Shown here piece by piece: positions 35,492 through 45,234 of a DNA stretch of 64,000 nucleotides (positions are counted from its first letter, which is position 1; every line of letters begins with the position of its first letter). Location: assembly GCF_001427785.1 (NCBI RefSeq), contig NZ_LMHM01000013.1, forward strand, positions 744,301-808,300, given 5' to 3'. The notes below the pieces were generated by a model, which made no database searches, was not told the origin of the DNA, and saw nothing but the letters and a program-made list of their open reading frames with translations. Source of the DNA: Lysobacter sp. Root690 (lineage in GTDB: Bacteria; Pseudomonadota; Gammaproteobacteria; Xanthomonadales; Xanthomonadaceae). Made by a program: the position numbers and the translations under genes.

Positions 35492-35869
35492 TTACTTCTT
35501 CGCTTCTTCCTTGGCAGCTTCCGCCGGAGCGGCAGCGTCCTTGGCAGCGTCGGCAGCCTGGCCAGCGGCGTCGGCAGCGTTCTTGGCGGCGTCGGCAGCG
35601 GCGTCGGCAGCAGCCGGGGTCGCAGCGTTGGCAGCGGCGTCGGCCGAGGTGGCGGCGGCGTCGGCAGCCGAGGCAGCGGCGTCAGCCGAAGCAGCAGCGG
35701 CGTCGGCGGTGGCGGCGTCGCCAGCGGCAGCGGCGGTGTCAGCAGCGGCCTGAGCTTCGGTCGAAGCGGCAGCGGCGTCGGCGGAAGCTTCTTCGGCCTG
35801 CTTCTGGTTCGAGCAAGCGGCCAGGGCCAGGCCCAGAGCCAGGGCGATCAGCGCCTTGTTGAAATTCAT
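35492..35869 (-). CDS. Alanine-rich lipoprotein B
   Basis: 125 residues with the lipobox ALALGLALAACSNQ (Cys 19). The mature part is over half alanine, with regularly placed D, E, S, T and K and no aromatic residues. It ends PAEAAKEEAKK, nearly as in lipoprotein A (AEAKKEEAKH). The gene is transcribed separately, with its own terminator. A structural role at the outer membrane is likely from the composition; the exact function is unknown. Confidence 0.75.
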   Translation of the reverse strand: MNFNKALIALALGLALAACSNQKQAEEASADAAAASTEAQAAADTAAAAGDAATADAAAASADAAASAADAAATSADAAANAATPAAADAAADAAKNAADAAGQAADAAKDAAAPAEAAKEEAKK

Positions 35870-36012
35870 GATGTCGGATTCCTCGTCGTTTAGTTAGGCA
35901 ACGCGCAGTTGCGCGCCGATAACATGATGACAAGCCGGTGACGTGTGTCAAGCGGCATGCCGGTTTTTTTTGTGCAACGCGTTTTTAACTTCTTGCTTAC
36001 CGCAGTTCTCGC

Positions 36013-37188
36013 TCACAGCAGCTCGATCGCGATCGCGGTCGCTTCGCCGCCGCCGATGCACAGCGAGGCGACGCCGCGCTTGCCGCCGCGGATGCGCAGG
36101 GCGTTGATCAGGGTGACCACCAGGCGGGCGCCGCTGGCGCCGATCGGGTGGCCCAGCGCGACCGCGCCGCCGTGGACGTTGAGCTTGTCGTGGCTGATGC
36201 CCAGGTCCTTCATCGGCGCCATGGCGACCACCGAGAACGCCTCGTTGATCTCGAACAGATCGACGTCGGCGACCGTCCAACCGGCCTTTTCGAGCACGTT
36301 GGAAATCGCTTTCACCGGCGCGGTGGTGAACCATTCCGGGGCCTGCGCGTGGCCGGCGTGGGCGACGATCCGGGCCAGCGGCTTGAGCCCGCGCGCGGCG
36401 GCTTCGTCGGCCGACATCAGCAGCGTGGCGGCGGCGCCGTCGGAAATCTTCGAGGACGCGGCGGCGGTCAGCACGCCGTCCTTGCCGAACGCCGGACGCA
36501 GGGTCGGGATCTTGGCCACGTCGATCTTGGCGGGCTCTTCGTCGGCGTAGACGACAACGTCGCCCTTGCGGCCCTTGACCGTCACCGGAACGATTTCGTC
36601 CTTGAAATGGCCGCCATTCTGCGCGGCCTGGGCGCGCTTGACGCTCTCTTCGGAGTAGGCGTCGATCGCGGCGCGGTCGAAATCGTACTTGGCGCAGGCG
36701 GCGTCGCCGAACACGCCCATGGCCTTGCCGTCGTAGGGATTGGTCAGGCCATCCCAGGCCATGTGGTCGAGCATTTCGGCGCTGCCGTAGCGGATGCCGG
36801 TGCGCGAATTGTTGAGCACGTGCGGGGCATTGGTCATCGACTCCATGCCGCCGGCGACGACCAGCTTGGCCGAGCCGGCCTTGATCAGATCGTGGCCCAG
36901 CATGATCGCCTTCATGCCCGAACCGCACACCTTGTTGATGGTGGTGCAGCCGGCCGAGACCGGCAGGTTCGCGCCGAGCGCGGCTTGACGCGCCGGGGCC
37001 TGGCCGAGGCCGGCCGGCAGCACGCAGCCCATGATGACTTCGTCGATCTGGTCGGCGGCCACGCCGGCCTGCTCGAGCGCGCCGGTGATCGCGGCGCTGC
37101 CCAGGGTCGGGGTCGGGACGCCGGTGAATTGGCCGAGGAAGGAACCGATGGCGGTGCGCTTGGCACCGACGATGACGACATCGCTCAT
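36013..37188 (-). CDS. Acetyl-CoA acetyltransferase (thiolase)
   Basis: 391 residues from ATG 37188. Thiolase hallmarks: INKVCGSGMKAIMLGHDLIK with the acyl-accepting cysteine, NEAFSVVAMA, GGAVALGHPIGASGARLV with the histidine, and the C-terminal GVASLCIGGGEATAI with the second cysteine. It joins or splits acetoacetyl-CoA. In this setting it would use acetoacetate formed from leucine; it could equally serve general beta-oxidation. Confidence 0.93.
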   Translation of the reverse strand: MSDVVIVGAKRTAIGSFLGQFTGVPTPTLGSAAITGALEQAGVAADQIDEVIMGCVLPAGLGQAPARQAALGANLPVSAGCTTINKVCGSGMKAIMLGHDLIKAGSAKLVVAGGMESMTNAPHVLNNSRTGIRYGSAEMLDHMAWDGLTNPYDGKAMGVFGDAACAKYDFDRAAIDAYSEESVKRAQAAQNGGHFKDEIVPVTVKGRKGDVVVYADEEPAKIDVAKIPTLRPAFGKDGVLTAAASSKISDGAAATLLMSADEAAARGLKPLARIVAHAGHAQAPEWFTTAPVKAISNVLEKAGWTVADVDLFEINEAFSVVAMAPMKDLGISHDKLNVHGGAVALGHPIGASGARLVVTLINALRIRGGKRGVASLCIGGGEATAIAIELL

Positions 37189-37721
37189 GGCGGAACTCCG
37201 AAACTGTGGCGTGAGGGCCGGCCCGCGAGGGTGGTGGCCGGAACCCATCGATTATGCGGCGCCATGCTGCGGTGCCGCAAACATCCGCTGCGGGATGGAT
37301 TTGGATTAGCGGAAAGTTAACGAATTAGGGGTTTGGGGCGGTCGCTAACCGGCGCGCAGCTGAATGGGGAGATTTCCCGGCGGCGCTGCGAAACCGATTA
37401 CAGGGTCGGCGCGTGGCGGCGAGGGTCGGATTTTGCGCGAATACCGCCGCCACCCATTGCCGGATTTGCCGGCGAATCGCATCCGGATACGGGTTTGGCC
37501 AACCGATCAAGCCGTCCCACGCCGTGCTCGAACCTCAGCGCCTGCCTCGGCGATCCGGCCGCGCCAGCCGCCCCGCCCCGACACGCGCATCCGGATTCTC
37601 CCGGTTCTGCGTAATAAACCGACGAATCGATTGTCGGTTCGCGGTGCTTGGATTAAAACGAATGCGAGATGCGATCGATCCGCTGGGGAGCGGACGAGAC
37701 GCGTCGCCAGCGGGGTGAGCC
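37189..37721. other. Divergent intergenic region, thiolase / autotransporter
   Basis: About 530 bases. Frames found here lack credible starts and homology. Promoters of both genes must lie here. There are no notable repeats. Confidence 0.35.
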
Positions 37722-40514
37722 ATGAAAAGTTACCGATCGGCAGTGCGGCGTAGTTCGCGGTTGACGCTGTGCGTACTCAGCGTCGCCATCCTCAGTGCCT
37801 GCGGCGGTGGTGGCGGAGGTGGCGGCGACAACGTCAAACCCACGCCGCCGCCGACCACGACGCCGCCACCGCCTTCGACCCCGCCGCCGCCGATCGGCGC
37901 GCATCTGGACCTCACCAACGCGCGCTCGGCGCAGGCGTTGGGGCTGACCGGGCAGGGCGTGCGCATCGGCGTGGTCGACAGCGGCGTGCGTCGCGACCAT
38001 CCCGCGCTCAGCGGCCGGGTCGGACCGCATCTGCTCTACACCGATCCGCGCAGCAACAACCATCGCATCGACGACGTGCTCGGCCACGGCACTTATGTCT
38101 CGCAGATCATCGCCGGCACTCCGGTCGGCGCCTGGCCCGGCGGCATCGCCCAGGGCGCCAGCATCGTCTCCGCGCGCATCCTCAACGACGTCAGCCCGCC
38201 CGACGACGGCAGCGGCCAAGGCAATCAGGCCACCAGCAACGGCGGCCTGGACATCGTCAGCCGCGACCTCATGAACGCCGGCGTGCGGATCATGAACAAC
38301 TCCTGGGGCGGCCTGTACTGGACCGGCGACAACGTCACCCGCAGTTTCATCGACGCCTACCAGCCCTTCATCGACAACGGCGGCCTGGTGGTGTTCGCCA
38401 CCGGCAACGAAGCCAAGCCGCAGCCGTCCGACAACGCCTCGCTGCCGAGCCAGGGCGCCGGCGCGAACGTGCTCGAGCGCGGCTGGATCGCGGTGTCGGC
38501 GCTGGACACCAACACGCCGACCCAACTGGCGAGTTACTCCAACGCCTGCGGTATCGCCATGAACTACTGCCTGGTCGCACCGGGCAACGTGCAGGCGACC
38601 GGGGTCAACGACGCGGTCGGCAATACGAGCTACTGGATCATCCGCGGCACCTCGTTCGCCGCGCCGCAGGTGTCGGGCGCGGCCGCGCTGGTGTGGCAGG
38701 CGTTTCCGTATTTCAACAACGATCTGGTGCGGCAGGCGTTGCTCGGTAACGCCAAGGACCTGGGCGCGCCCGGAGTCGATGCCACGTTCGGCCAGGGCCT
38801 GCTCGATGTCGGCGCCGCCGTGCGCGGTCTGCGACGGCTGGATTGGGGCGATGTGCGGGTGAGTTTCGACGGCGCATCGACTTGGTCGAACCCGATCAGC
38901 GGCGCCGGCGGGCTGATCAAGGACGGCAGCGGCACCCTGCGCCTGGATGCGACCAGCGCGAACACTTACACCGGCGCGACCGATGTCGTCGCCGGCAGCT
39001 TGCGCTTGAACGACAACGGCAGCCTTGCGTCGGCGGTGACCATTCGCAACGGCGCGACCTTCGCCGGCGGCAATGGCGCGCGCATCGGCAATCGCGTCGA
39101 CAACCAAGGCGCGTTGCGCCTGGATGGCGCGGGCTTGCGCATCGATGGCAATTACGCGCAGTCCGCCGCGGGCCAGTTGCAGTTCTTCATCGGCTCCAAG
39201 CTCGATGTGGGCGGCAGCGCCAGCCTCGCCGGCGATGCGCGCGTGCTCGGGCAGTTGCCAGGCTATGTACGTTCCAGCCGCGAAGTGTTTCTCAATGCCG
39301 GCAGCGTCAACGGCCAGTTCGGCTCGCTGTCGACCGCGCCGGGCGTGTTCCTGACCGCGACCCTGGGCTACAGCGCGACCCAGGCCTGGCTCGACATCTC
39401 CGCCCTGAGCATCAGCGCGACCGCGCAGGCGATGGGCGTGCAGGGCGCCGCCGCTTCGGCCGCGGTGCGCGTGGACGATGCCTTGCGCGGGCTCGATCAA
39501 GGCGCGGCGCCAATCGGCGCGCCGGGTGCGTTCGGCGCCGCGGCCGGCGCCTTGCAACAGTCGGCGAGCGAACAGATCGCCAGGCAATCGCTGGCCAGCC
39601 TGTCGGGCGAATTGCACAGCGCCGATGTCGCCTTCGCGATGATGGCGATGGAAGGCAATCGACATGCGCTGGAATCGCGTCTGGATGCGCAATCCCTGCA
39701 ACCCCGCGACGGCGCCTGGGCCGATCGCATCGACGCCCAGCGCGCGGCGGCGGGTCGGTTCGACCTGGACGCGAAAGGCTGGATCGTCGGTCACGACCAG
39801 CGTTTGAATTCGCTTCGCGTCGGCGCGGCATTGAGCCAGACCGACGGCTACGCCTACACCCGCCAGCGCGGCGACCGCGAACGCAATCGCCAGATCGAAG
39901 GCCAGTTCTACGCCAGTTGGGACCGCGCCGGCAGTTACCTGCTGGGCCGCGCCGCGTTCGGTCGCATGGACCGCGACATGCGTCGCGACGTCATGCTGGG
40001 CGACAGCCAGTTCGGTACCGGTTCGAACTATGCCGATCGCTATTTCAATGTCGGCGTGCAGGCCGGCCATCGTTTCGAACTGCGCAACGGGTTATTGACG
40101 CCGTATGTCGGCGTGCAGAGCCTGCGTCTGCAGCGCGGCGGTTTCGCCGAGGACGGCGCGGCCGGGTTCGGCCTGAGCGCGGACGATTCCAGCCTGAGCG
40201 CGACCCAACTGCTGGCCGGCGCGCGGGTGCAGCGCGAATGGCTGCTCGGCTCGGCGTCGTTGACCTTGAGCGGCCGCGCCGAGTGGCAGCGCACCTTGGC
40301 CCAGTCGGGTCGCTATATCGATGCGCGTTTCACCGGGCTGGATGTGTGGTCGCCGATCGCGAGCGATCCGTTCGCGCGCGAAGCGGGAGTGCTGGGCCTG
40401 GGGCTCAGCGCGCGGTTTGCGCGCGGCGGGGTGTTGAGCCTGGACCTGGATAATCGTTACGAATTCGGGCAGCAGTATCCGCGTGCGTTGGCGAATTGGT
40501 CGTTTTCGTTCTGA
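37722..40514 (+). CDS. Subtilisin-type serine protease autotransporter
   Basis: 930 residues. A lipoprotein-like leader (VLSVAILSAC, Cys 27) is followed by eight glycines and a proline/threonine hinge (38-58). The S8 protease domain has D86 (GVVDSGVRRDH), H122 (LGHGTYVSQI) and S311 (GTSFAAPQVSGAAAL). An autotransporter-associated repeat (KDGSGTLRLDATSANTYTGA) begins at about 405. A C-terminal beta-barrel of about 260 residues ends in NWSFSF. The protease should be exposed at the cell surface or released. The GC-biased glycine run may vary in length by slippage. Confidence 0.93.
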   Translation: MKSYRSAVRRSSRLTLCVLSVAILSACGGGGGGGGDNVKPTPPPTTTPPPPSTPPPPIGAHLDLTNARSAQALGLTGQGVRIGVVDSGVRRDHPALSGRVGPHLLYTDPRSNNHRIDDVLGHGTYVSQIIAGTPVGAWPGGIAQGASIVSARILNDVSPPDDGSGQGNQATSNGGLDIVSRDLMNAGVRIMNNSWGGLYWTGDNVTRSFIDAYQPFIDNGGLVVFATGNEAKPQPSDNASLPSQGAGANVLERGWIAVSALDTNTPTQLASYSNACGIAMNYCLVAPGNVQATGVNDAVGNTSYWIIRGTSFAAPQVSGAAALVWQAFPYFNNDLVRQALLGNAKDLGAPGVDATFGQGLLDVGAAVRGLRRLDWGDVRVSFDGASTWSNPISGAGGLIKDGSGTLRLDATSANTYTGATDVVAGSLRLNDNGSLASAVTIRNGATFAGGNGARIGNRVDNQGALRLDGAGLRIDGNYAQSAAGQLQFFIGSKLDVGGSASLAGDARVLGQLPGYVRSSREVFLNAGSVNGQFGSLSTAPGVFLTATLGYSATQAWLDISALSISATAQAMGVQGAAASAAVRVDDALRGLDQGAAPIGAPGAFGAAAGALQQSASEQIARQSLASLSGELHSADVAFAMMAMEGNRHALESRLDAQSLQPRDGAWADRIDAQRAAAGRFDLDAKGWIVGHDQRLNSLRVGAALSQTDGYAYTRQRGDRERNRQIEGQFYASWDRAGSYLLGRAAFGRMDRDMRRDVMLGDSQFGTGSNYADRYFNVGVQAGHRFELRNGLLTPYVGVQSLRLQRGGFAEDGAAGFGLSADDSSLSATQLLAGARVQREWLLGSASLTLSGRAEWQRTLAQSGRYIDARFTGLDVWSPIASDPFAREAGVLGLGLSARFARGGVLSLDLDNRYEFGQQYPRALANWSFSF

Positions 40515-40620
40515 GTTGGGCGAGGGCGAGGCGGATTCGCTGAAGCGCGCCGGGTGACGCCGCTTGGCGGTGTGGGCATTTGTTGGCTGGCGTGTCGATA
40601 CGCCGCATCGGCAAGGAAAA

Positions 40621-40783
40621 GCGAATCTCCCCCAACCCCTCTTTTCCAAAGAGGGGAGCTGATCTTGGCGATCGGGGAGGTTCGTCGGCGCGCTTACGCG
40701 CGAGTGAGGTTTCGCTGCTCAAGCGACACGATCGCCGCGAATGCGCTCCCCTCTTTGGAAAAGAGGGGTTGGGGGAGATTCGC
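40621..40783. repeat. 38-base inverted repeat (gcgaatctcccccaacccct family)
   Basis: The left arm at 40621-40658 and right arm at 40746-40783 are exact or near-exact reverse complements, each with its own small palindrome (cctcttttccaaagagg). A degenerate relative lies at 51278-51317. The element occupies the gap between convergent genes and could fold as a large hairpin in RNA. Confidence 0.8.
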
Positions 40784-40867
40784 TTTTCGAGCGCCGACAA
40801 GCTCCAGGCAAAACCAGAAGCCCCACGCTCAACATCGCACCCAACACCAATTATCTAATCCTGCATC

Positions 40868-40988
40868 CCCAATCCCAAATCCCGAATCCCAAATCCCAAA
40901 TCCCAAATCCCAAATCCCAAATCCCAAATCCCAAATCCCAAATCCCGAATCCCAAATCCCGAATCCCGAATCCCGAATCCCGAATCCC
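40868..40988. repeat. Tandem heptamer array (aatccca / aatcccg)
   Basis: About 17 direct copies of a 7-base unit, alternating a or g at its last position. It lies between the autotransporter gene and the isovaleryl-CoA dehydrogenase terminator, outside any supported gene. Copy number is expected to vary between strains. Confidence 0.85.
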
Positions 40989-40993
40989 CAAAC

Positions 40994-41028
40994 AAAAACG
41001 CCGCCGCAAAGCCGCGACGGCGTTTCCA
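40994..41028 (-). terminator. Terminator of the isovaleryl-CoA dehydrogenase gene
   Basis: On the minus strand the stem is aacgccgtcgcggc, loop ttt, then gcggcggcgtttttg. It has a T-run and lies 23 bases beyond the stop at 41051. Confidence 0.8.
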
Positions 41029-41050
41029 GACAGCCCGAGCCGAAGATCCC

Positions 41051-42208
41051 TCAGCTCTTGCCGTCAAACAACTCCCGCCCGATCAACATCCGCCGAATCT
41101 CGTTCGTGCCCGCACCGATCGCGTACAACTTCGCATCGCGCAGAATCCGCCCGGTCGGGTACTCATTGATATAGCCGTTGCCACCCAGAGTCTGGATGGC
41201 CTCCAGCGCCACCTGCACCGCCGCATCGGACGCGTGCAACAAGCACGCGGCCGAATCGATCCGGCTCTTGTGCCCGGCATCGAAATCGCGACCGACCTGG
41301 TAGGCGAACGCGCGGCTCGACTGCAGCGCCGTATACATATCGGCGATCTTGCCCTGCATCAGGCTGAAGGTGCCGATCGCGACGTCGAACTGCTTGCGCT
41401 CGCGCACATAGGGCAGGGCGATGTCCAGCGCCGACTGCATCAGCCCGATCGGGCCGCCGGTTAGCACCAGCCGCTCGGTATTCAAGCCGCTCATCAGCAC
41501 CTTGACCCCGTGATGCACCTCGCCGAGCACGTTCTCGGCCGGGATCTCGCAGTCCTCGAACACCAACTCGCAGGTGTTGGAGCCGCGCATGCCCAGCTTG
41601 TCGAGCTTCTGCGCCGTGCTGAATCCCTTCATGCCCTTTTCGACGATGAACGCGGTCATGCACTTGCTGCCGGCGTCCTTGCCCGCGGTGCGCATGTACA
41701 CGATCAGCACGTCGGCCTCGGGGCCGTTGGTGATCCACATCTTGTTGCCGTTGGCGACCCACACGCCATCGCGCAGTTCGGCGCGGCAGCTCATCGAGCC
41801 GACCACGTCCGAGCCCGCGCCGGGTTCGCTCATCGCCAGCGCGCCCTTCCATTCGCCGCTGCACAGCTTGGGCAGGTACTTCTCGCGCTGCGCCTGATTG
41901 CCGTTGGCGTACAGGTTGGACACGCACAGGTTGGAATGCGCGCCGTAGGACAGACCGACCGAACCCGATGCGCGCGAGATTTCCTCCATCGCGACCAGAT
42001 GCGCCAGATAGCCCATTTCGCTGCCGCCGAATTCACCCGGCACGGTCATGCCGAGCAGACCCATCTCGCCCAGTTTGAGCCACAGGTCTTGCGGAAACGC
42101 GTTGTCGTGATCGATCTGCTCCGCGCGCGGAGCGATCTCGGCGTCGGCGAAACGGCGCACGGCATCGCGCAGCGCGTCGATCTCTTCACCCAGGGGAAAA
42201 CTGCGCAT
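41051..42208 (-). CDS. Isovaleryl-CoA dehydrogenase
   Basis: 385 residues, usual length for the acyl-CoA dehydrogenase family. It oxidises isovaleryl-CoA to methylcrotonyl-CoA with FAD and passes electrons to ETF. Key segments: [50 protein letters not shown] (Glu in the position of the isovaleryl-CoA dehydrogenase catalytic base, E254 in human), and [20 protein letters not shown]. The gene starts 1 base after the carbonic anhydrase stop, so they are coupled. Orthologs are named liuA or ivd. Confidence 0.95.
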   Translation of the reverse strand: MRSFPLGEEIDALRDAVRRFADAEIAPRAEQIDHDNAFPQDLWLKLGEMGLLGMTVPGEFGGSEMGYLAHLVAMEEISRASGSVGLSYGAHSNLCVSNLYANGNQAQREKYLPKLCSGEWKGALAMSEPGAGSDVVGSMSCRAELRDGVWVANGNKMWITNGPEADVLIVYMRTAGKDAGSKCMTAFIVEKGMKGFSTAQKLDKLGMRGSNTCELVFEDCEIPAENVLGEVHHGVKVLMSGLNTERLVLTGGPIGLMQSALDIALPYVRERKQFDVAIGTFSLMQGKIADMYTALQSSRAFAYQVGRDFDAGHKSRIDSAACLLHASDAAVQVALEAIQTLGGNGYINEYPTGRILRDAKLYAIGAGTNEIRRMLIGRELFDGKS

Positions 42209-42209
42209 A

Positions 42210-42971
42210 TCAGCCCTCGTAACGAATCAGCGGCCGCCCGTTGAGCGGTTGGATGTTGCGGTTGTTGCGGCGGTAGTGGCTCAGGAATGCGTCGATCTGC
42301 TTCTTCGACATGGTCACCGGCGCCGGCATCACGTACCACTCGACATTTTCGGTCAAAGGCGGGGTCGTAAGCGAGCCCAGGTAGTGGTAATAGCCGCGCG
42401 ACTTCGGCAGCAGGCCTTCGATGTCGATCTCGTGCTGGGCCGGCTTGGCCTTTTTCTTCTTCGGCTTGAGGTCGTTGAGCACCTCCTGAGCGACCGGATT
42501 GGCCGCGCCGATGTCGTACATCACCCCGACCACCGCCAGGCGTCCGTCCTGAGCCTTGAACACGAAATGGCCTTCGAGCGGGAAATGCTTGCCGTCCAGG
42601 GTGTGCTCGCTGGCGGCGTGGAAGTGGAACTGGGCCAGGGTGAAATGGCGGCCGCGGATCGTCGCTTCGGTAGCGTGAGTGTCGACCTGCACCGCGTGGC
42701 CGTTGTCCTCGACCGCATCCACCGCGCCGCGGGTGTGTTCGAACTGCAGCGCGCGCGGCTCGTTGTCGGCGGCGTCGACCGCACTGGTGGTGACGATGTC
42801 GATCGGCGACTGCGACTTGTCGTGCGCGGCCTGCCACTGCTCCTGATGTTCGTAATCGATCGCGTCGTGATGGGCCGGCGCGGTCGGCGCGGCCTTCTTA
42901 GCCGGCTCGGCGGCATAGGCGGCGAACGCCAGATTCAGTGCCACGAAGGTGGCGAGTGCGTGTTTGCGCAT
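42210..42971 (-). CDS. Alpha-class carbonic anhydrase, secreted
   Basis: 253 residues from ATG 42971, with a signal peptide ([16 protein letters not shown]). Family motifs are [31 protein letters not shown] (two zinc histidines) and [10 protein letters not shown] (third histidine), then [16 protein letters not shown]. The cysteine that usually precedes the QSPIDI strand is absent ([10 protein letters not shown]), so the common disulfide is missing. A lysine-rich insertion ([10 protein letters not shown]) lies before [15 protein letters not shown]. It interconverts CO2 and bicarbonate in the periplasm. Confidence 0.93.
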   Translation of the reverse strand: MRKHALATFVALNLAFAAYAAEPAKKAAPTAPAHHDAIDYEHQEQWQAAHDKSQSPIDIVTTSAVDAADNEPRALQFEHTRGAVDAVEDNGHAVQVDTHATEATIRGRHFTLAQFHFHAASEHTLDGKHFPLEGHFVFKAQDGRLAVVGVMYDIGAANPVAQEVLNDLKPKKKKAKPAQHEIDIEGLLPKSRGYYHYLGSLTTPPLTENVEWYVMPAPVTMSKKQIDAFLSHYRRNNRNIQPLNGRPLIRYEG

Positions 42972-43123
42972 GTCGAATGTCCTATACGTTTGCACAACAT
43001 TGGGAGGTGTATCGCACTACAGCGCGCAGGTCGCGCCGCTCCCGCGCATTCATTTCAACGCAGACCGACGCGAAAACCCTACGCCGGATACGACGACGGG
43101 GCCGATGGCCCCGTCGAAGTGAC

Positions 43124-44227
43124 TCAGTGGCCGCCGCGGATTCGTCCGCGGAAGCTCGGGGCCGAACGGCCCATCGGCAGCTTGAGCTTGCCGATCGCGG
43201 TGATGCGCTCTTCGGCCAGACGATCGGCCGCGGTGTAGGTCGGGATGCTGTCGCGCTCGGCGATCTCGAAGATGCGGCCGAGGTTGTGATAGATCGTGCG
43301 CATCATGCGCATGGCGCGCTCACGGTTGTAGCCGTCGAGTTCCAGCGCCACGTTCATCACGCCACCCGCGTTCACCGCATAGTCCGGCGCGTACAGGATG
43401 CCGCGCTTGGCTACTTCGTCGCCGATGGCGTTGTTGGCCAGCTGGTTGTTGGCCGCGCCGCAGATGATCTTGGCCTTCAGGCGCGGCAAGGTCTGCTCGT
43501 TGACGGTGCCGCCCAGCGCGCACGGCGAGTACACGTCGGCGTTGACGTCGTAGATCTCGTCCAGGCCGACCGCTTCGGCGCCGTACTCGGACACGGCCTT
43601 GTCGACCAGGCCCTTGTTGATGTCGGTGACGAAGATCTTCGCGCCGCGCTCCTTGAGCAGCTTCACGAATTCCATGCCGACATGGCCCAGGCCCTGTACG
43701 GCGTAGCTGTACTTGCCGACTTCCTCATCGCCGAAACGCTTGTTCAGCGCCGCCATCAGGCCCTGCAGGGTGCCGTAAGCGGTGAACGGCGAGGGATCGC
43801 CCGAACCGCCGTGGACCTGATGCACGCCGGTGACGTACTCGGTCTCGCGGTACACGTATTCCATGTCGTTGACGTCGATGCCGACGTCCTCGGCGGTGAT
43901 GTAGCGGCCGCCCAGCGAATCGACGAACTTGCCGAACGCGCGGAACAGCGCCTCGGACTTGTCGGCCGACGGATCGCCGATGATCACCGCCTTGCCGCCG
44001 CCGATGTTCAGGCCGGCGACCGCGTTCTTGTAGGTCATGCCGCGGCTCAGGCGCAGCACATCGTTGAGCGCGTCCTGCTCGGTCTTGTACGGCCACATGC
44101 GCAGGCCGCCCAGCGCCGGGCCGAGCACGGTGTTGTGGATCGCGATGATGGCCTTCAGGCCGGCGTCCTTGTTATGGCAGAAGACGACCTGCTCATGGCC
44201 GAAGGTGTCGAGGGTTTCGAAAATCAT
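43124..44227 (-). CDS. Leucine/valine/phenylalanine dehydrogenase
   Basis: 367 residues. ALGGLRMWPY and LNIGGGKAVIIGDP carry the substrate/catalytic lysine region. The NAD-binding Rossmann segment is VQGLGHVGMEFVKLLKERG. CGAANNQLA and DYAVNAGGVMNVALELDGYN are typical of the family. It deaminates branched-chain amino acids to keto acids, the entry step for the pathway encoded nearby. The amino acid preference cannot be settled from sequence. It is transcribed alone, with 152 bases to the carbonic anhydrase gene. Confidence 0.93.
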   Translation of the reverse strand: MIFETLDTFGHEQVVFCHNKDAGLKAIIAIHNTVLGPALGGLRMWPYKTEQDALNDVLRLSRGMTYKNAVAGLNIGGGKAVIIGDPSADKSEALFRAFGKFVDSLGGRYITAEDVGIDVNDMEYVYRETEYVTGVHQVHGGSGDPSPFTAYGTLQGLMAALNKRFGDEEVGKYSYAVQGLGHVGMEFVKLLKERGAKIFVTDINKGLVDKAVSEYGAEAVGLDEIYDVNADVYSPCALGGTVNEQTLPRLKAKIICGAANNQLANNAIGDEVAKRGILYAPDYAVNAGGVMNVALELDGYNRERAMRMMRTIYHNLGRIFEIAERDSIPTYTAADRLAEERITAIGKLKLPMGRSAPSFRGRIRGGH

Positions 44228-44528
44228 CGGGTGCTCCGGACCGGGCGGGATTGCGCGGGATTTTCCGCCTGCGCGTCACGCCTGGGTGTGGTTAAGTCGT
44301 TGAAAAGAAATGAATTCGCCTGTGCGGCGGCGCCGTGCTGCCCGTCGCAGGGGCGCTAGTCTAAAGCAATCGGGCAATACGGCTAGGTATGCGTGGCGGG
44401 CCAGGGCGGACAGGCCGATAAACTTTGCCAGGATTGCCGTTTGACTCGATCCAACGGGAGTTGGCCATCGCCAACACGGCATCGCGGGCAGGCCCTGGGC
44501 GACAGGACGCGCAGCCCGCGCCGTCGGG

Positions 44529-45224
44529 TCAACGCCTGGGCGCGCCGCCGAACATGCCCGCTTTGGGGTTGTCCTTGTCTTCGGGCGCGCCGACGCGTTT
44601 TTCCAGCTCGAAGTAGCCGAACACTTGGCTTCGATCTTCCGGGTCCGCGTTGTCGGCCGGCTGCAGCCACGCTAGCGCGAGATACCCGCTCGGCGGCTGA
44701 CCGGTCCGCCAGACCATCGCGGTGACGTCTTCGTTCGCCGTCGGTGCGTCCAGCCACACGCCGCCCATCCTGGTTTCGACATGGTCGCGGGCGCCGTGCT
44801 GCACGGCGATCCAGTCGCCGTCGCCGCCGAGCACGAACAAACGTTGCGTTCGAATGCTGAAGCGCCCGTCCAGCAAGGTGGCCACGCCGCGTGACAGGCG
44901 CTGCTGATCGAGCGCGCGCTCGTCGGCGGTCAGGGGATGTACGTTCGCAGCGCGCGGGGTGGGCAGTTGATCGATCAAGACAGCGTCCTCGGTAGGCGGG
45001 CGTTGGGCGGCGCGCGGCGACGCCGCGCAGGCCAGCAAGGCGCCGCACAACGCGGCCGGCACCAGCCATCGAAATGAGATTGCAAAGGCGCGCGATACGG
45101 CCGCGAGTGGAGCGCTCGATGGCGGGCGCGCCGAACCTGTGTTCGGGCAGGGTGGGGTTTCGATCGGCTCGCTGCCGATCGGACGGTCGCTGATTGCTGC
45201 GCTGCTGGCCGGGATGCAGTTCAC
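44529..45224 (-). CDS. Putative lipoprotein, candidate immunity partner of the calpain-like protease
   Basis: 231 residues. A long polar start precedes RWLVPAALCGALLACAAS, where the lipobox Cys lies at about residue 67; the true start may therefore be internal. The mature part (TADERALDQQRLSRGVATLL, WIAVQHGARDHVETRMGGVW) has no enzyme motif. It begins 10 bases after the calpain-like gene ends and reads in the same direction. Effectors and their periplasmic immunity lipoproteins are often paired like this in Xanthomonadaceae; the role here is inference. Confidence 0.55.
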   Translation of the reverse strand: MNCIPASSAAISDRPIGSEPIETPPCPNTGSARPPSSAPLAAVSRAFAISFRWLVPAALCGALLACAASPRAAQRPPTEDAVLIDQLPTPRAANVHPLTADERALDQQRLSRGVATLLDGRFSIRTQRLFVLGGDGDWIAVQHGARDHVETRMGGVWLDAPTANEDVTAMVWRTGQPPSGYLALAWLQPADNADPEDRSQVFGYFELEKRVGAPEDKDNPKAGMFGGAPRR

Positions 45225-45234
45225 GGCGTGCGGC

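Noticed and set aside
37653..40070. An 805-codon minus-strand frame opposite the autotransporter
   Set aside because: The protease triad and barrel are on the plus strand; the opposite frame has no recognisable feature.
40868..40988. Telomere-like or CRISPR-like tract
   Set aside because: A simple 7-base tandem repeat in the middle of chromosomal genes; no spacers and no replicon end nearby.
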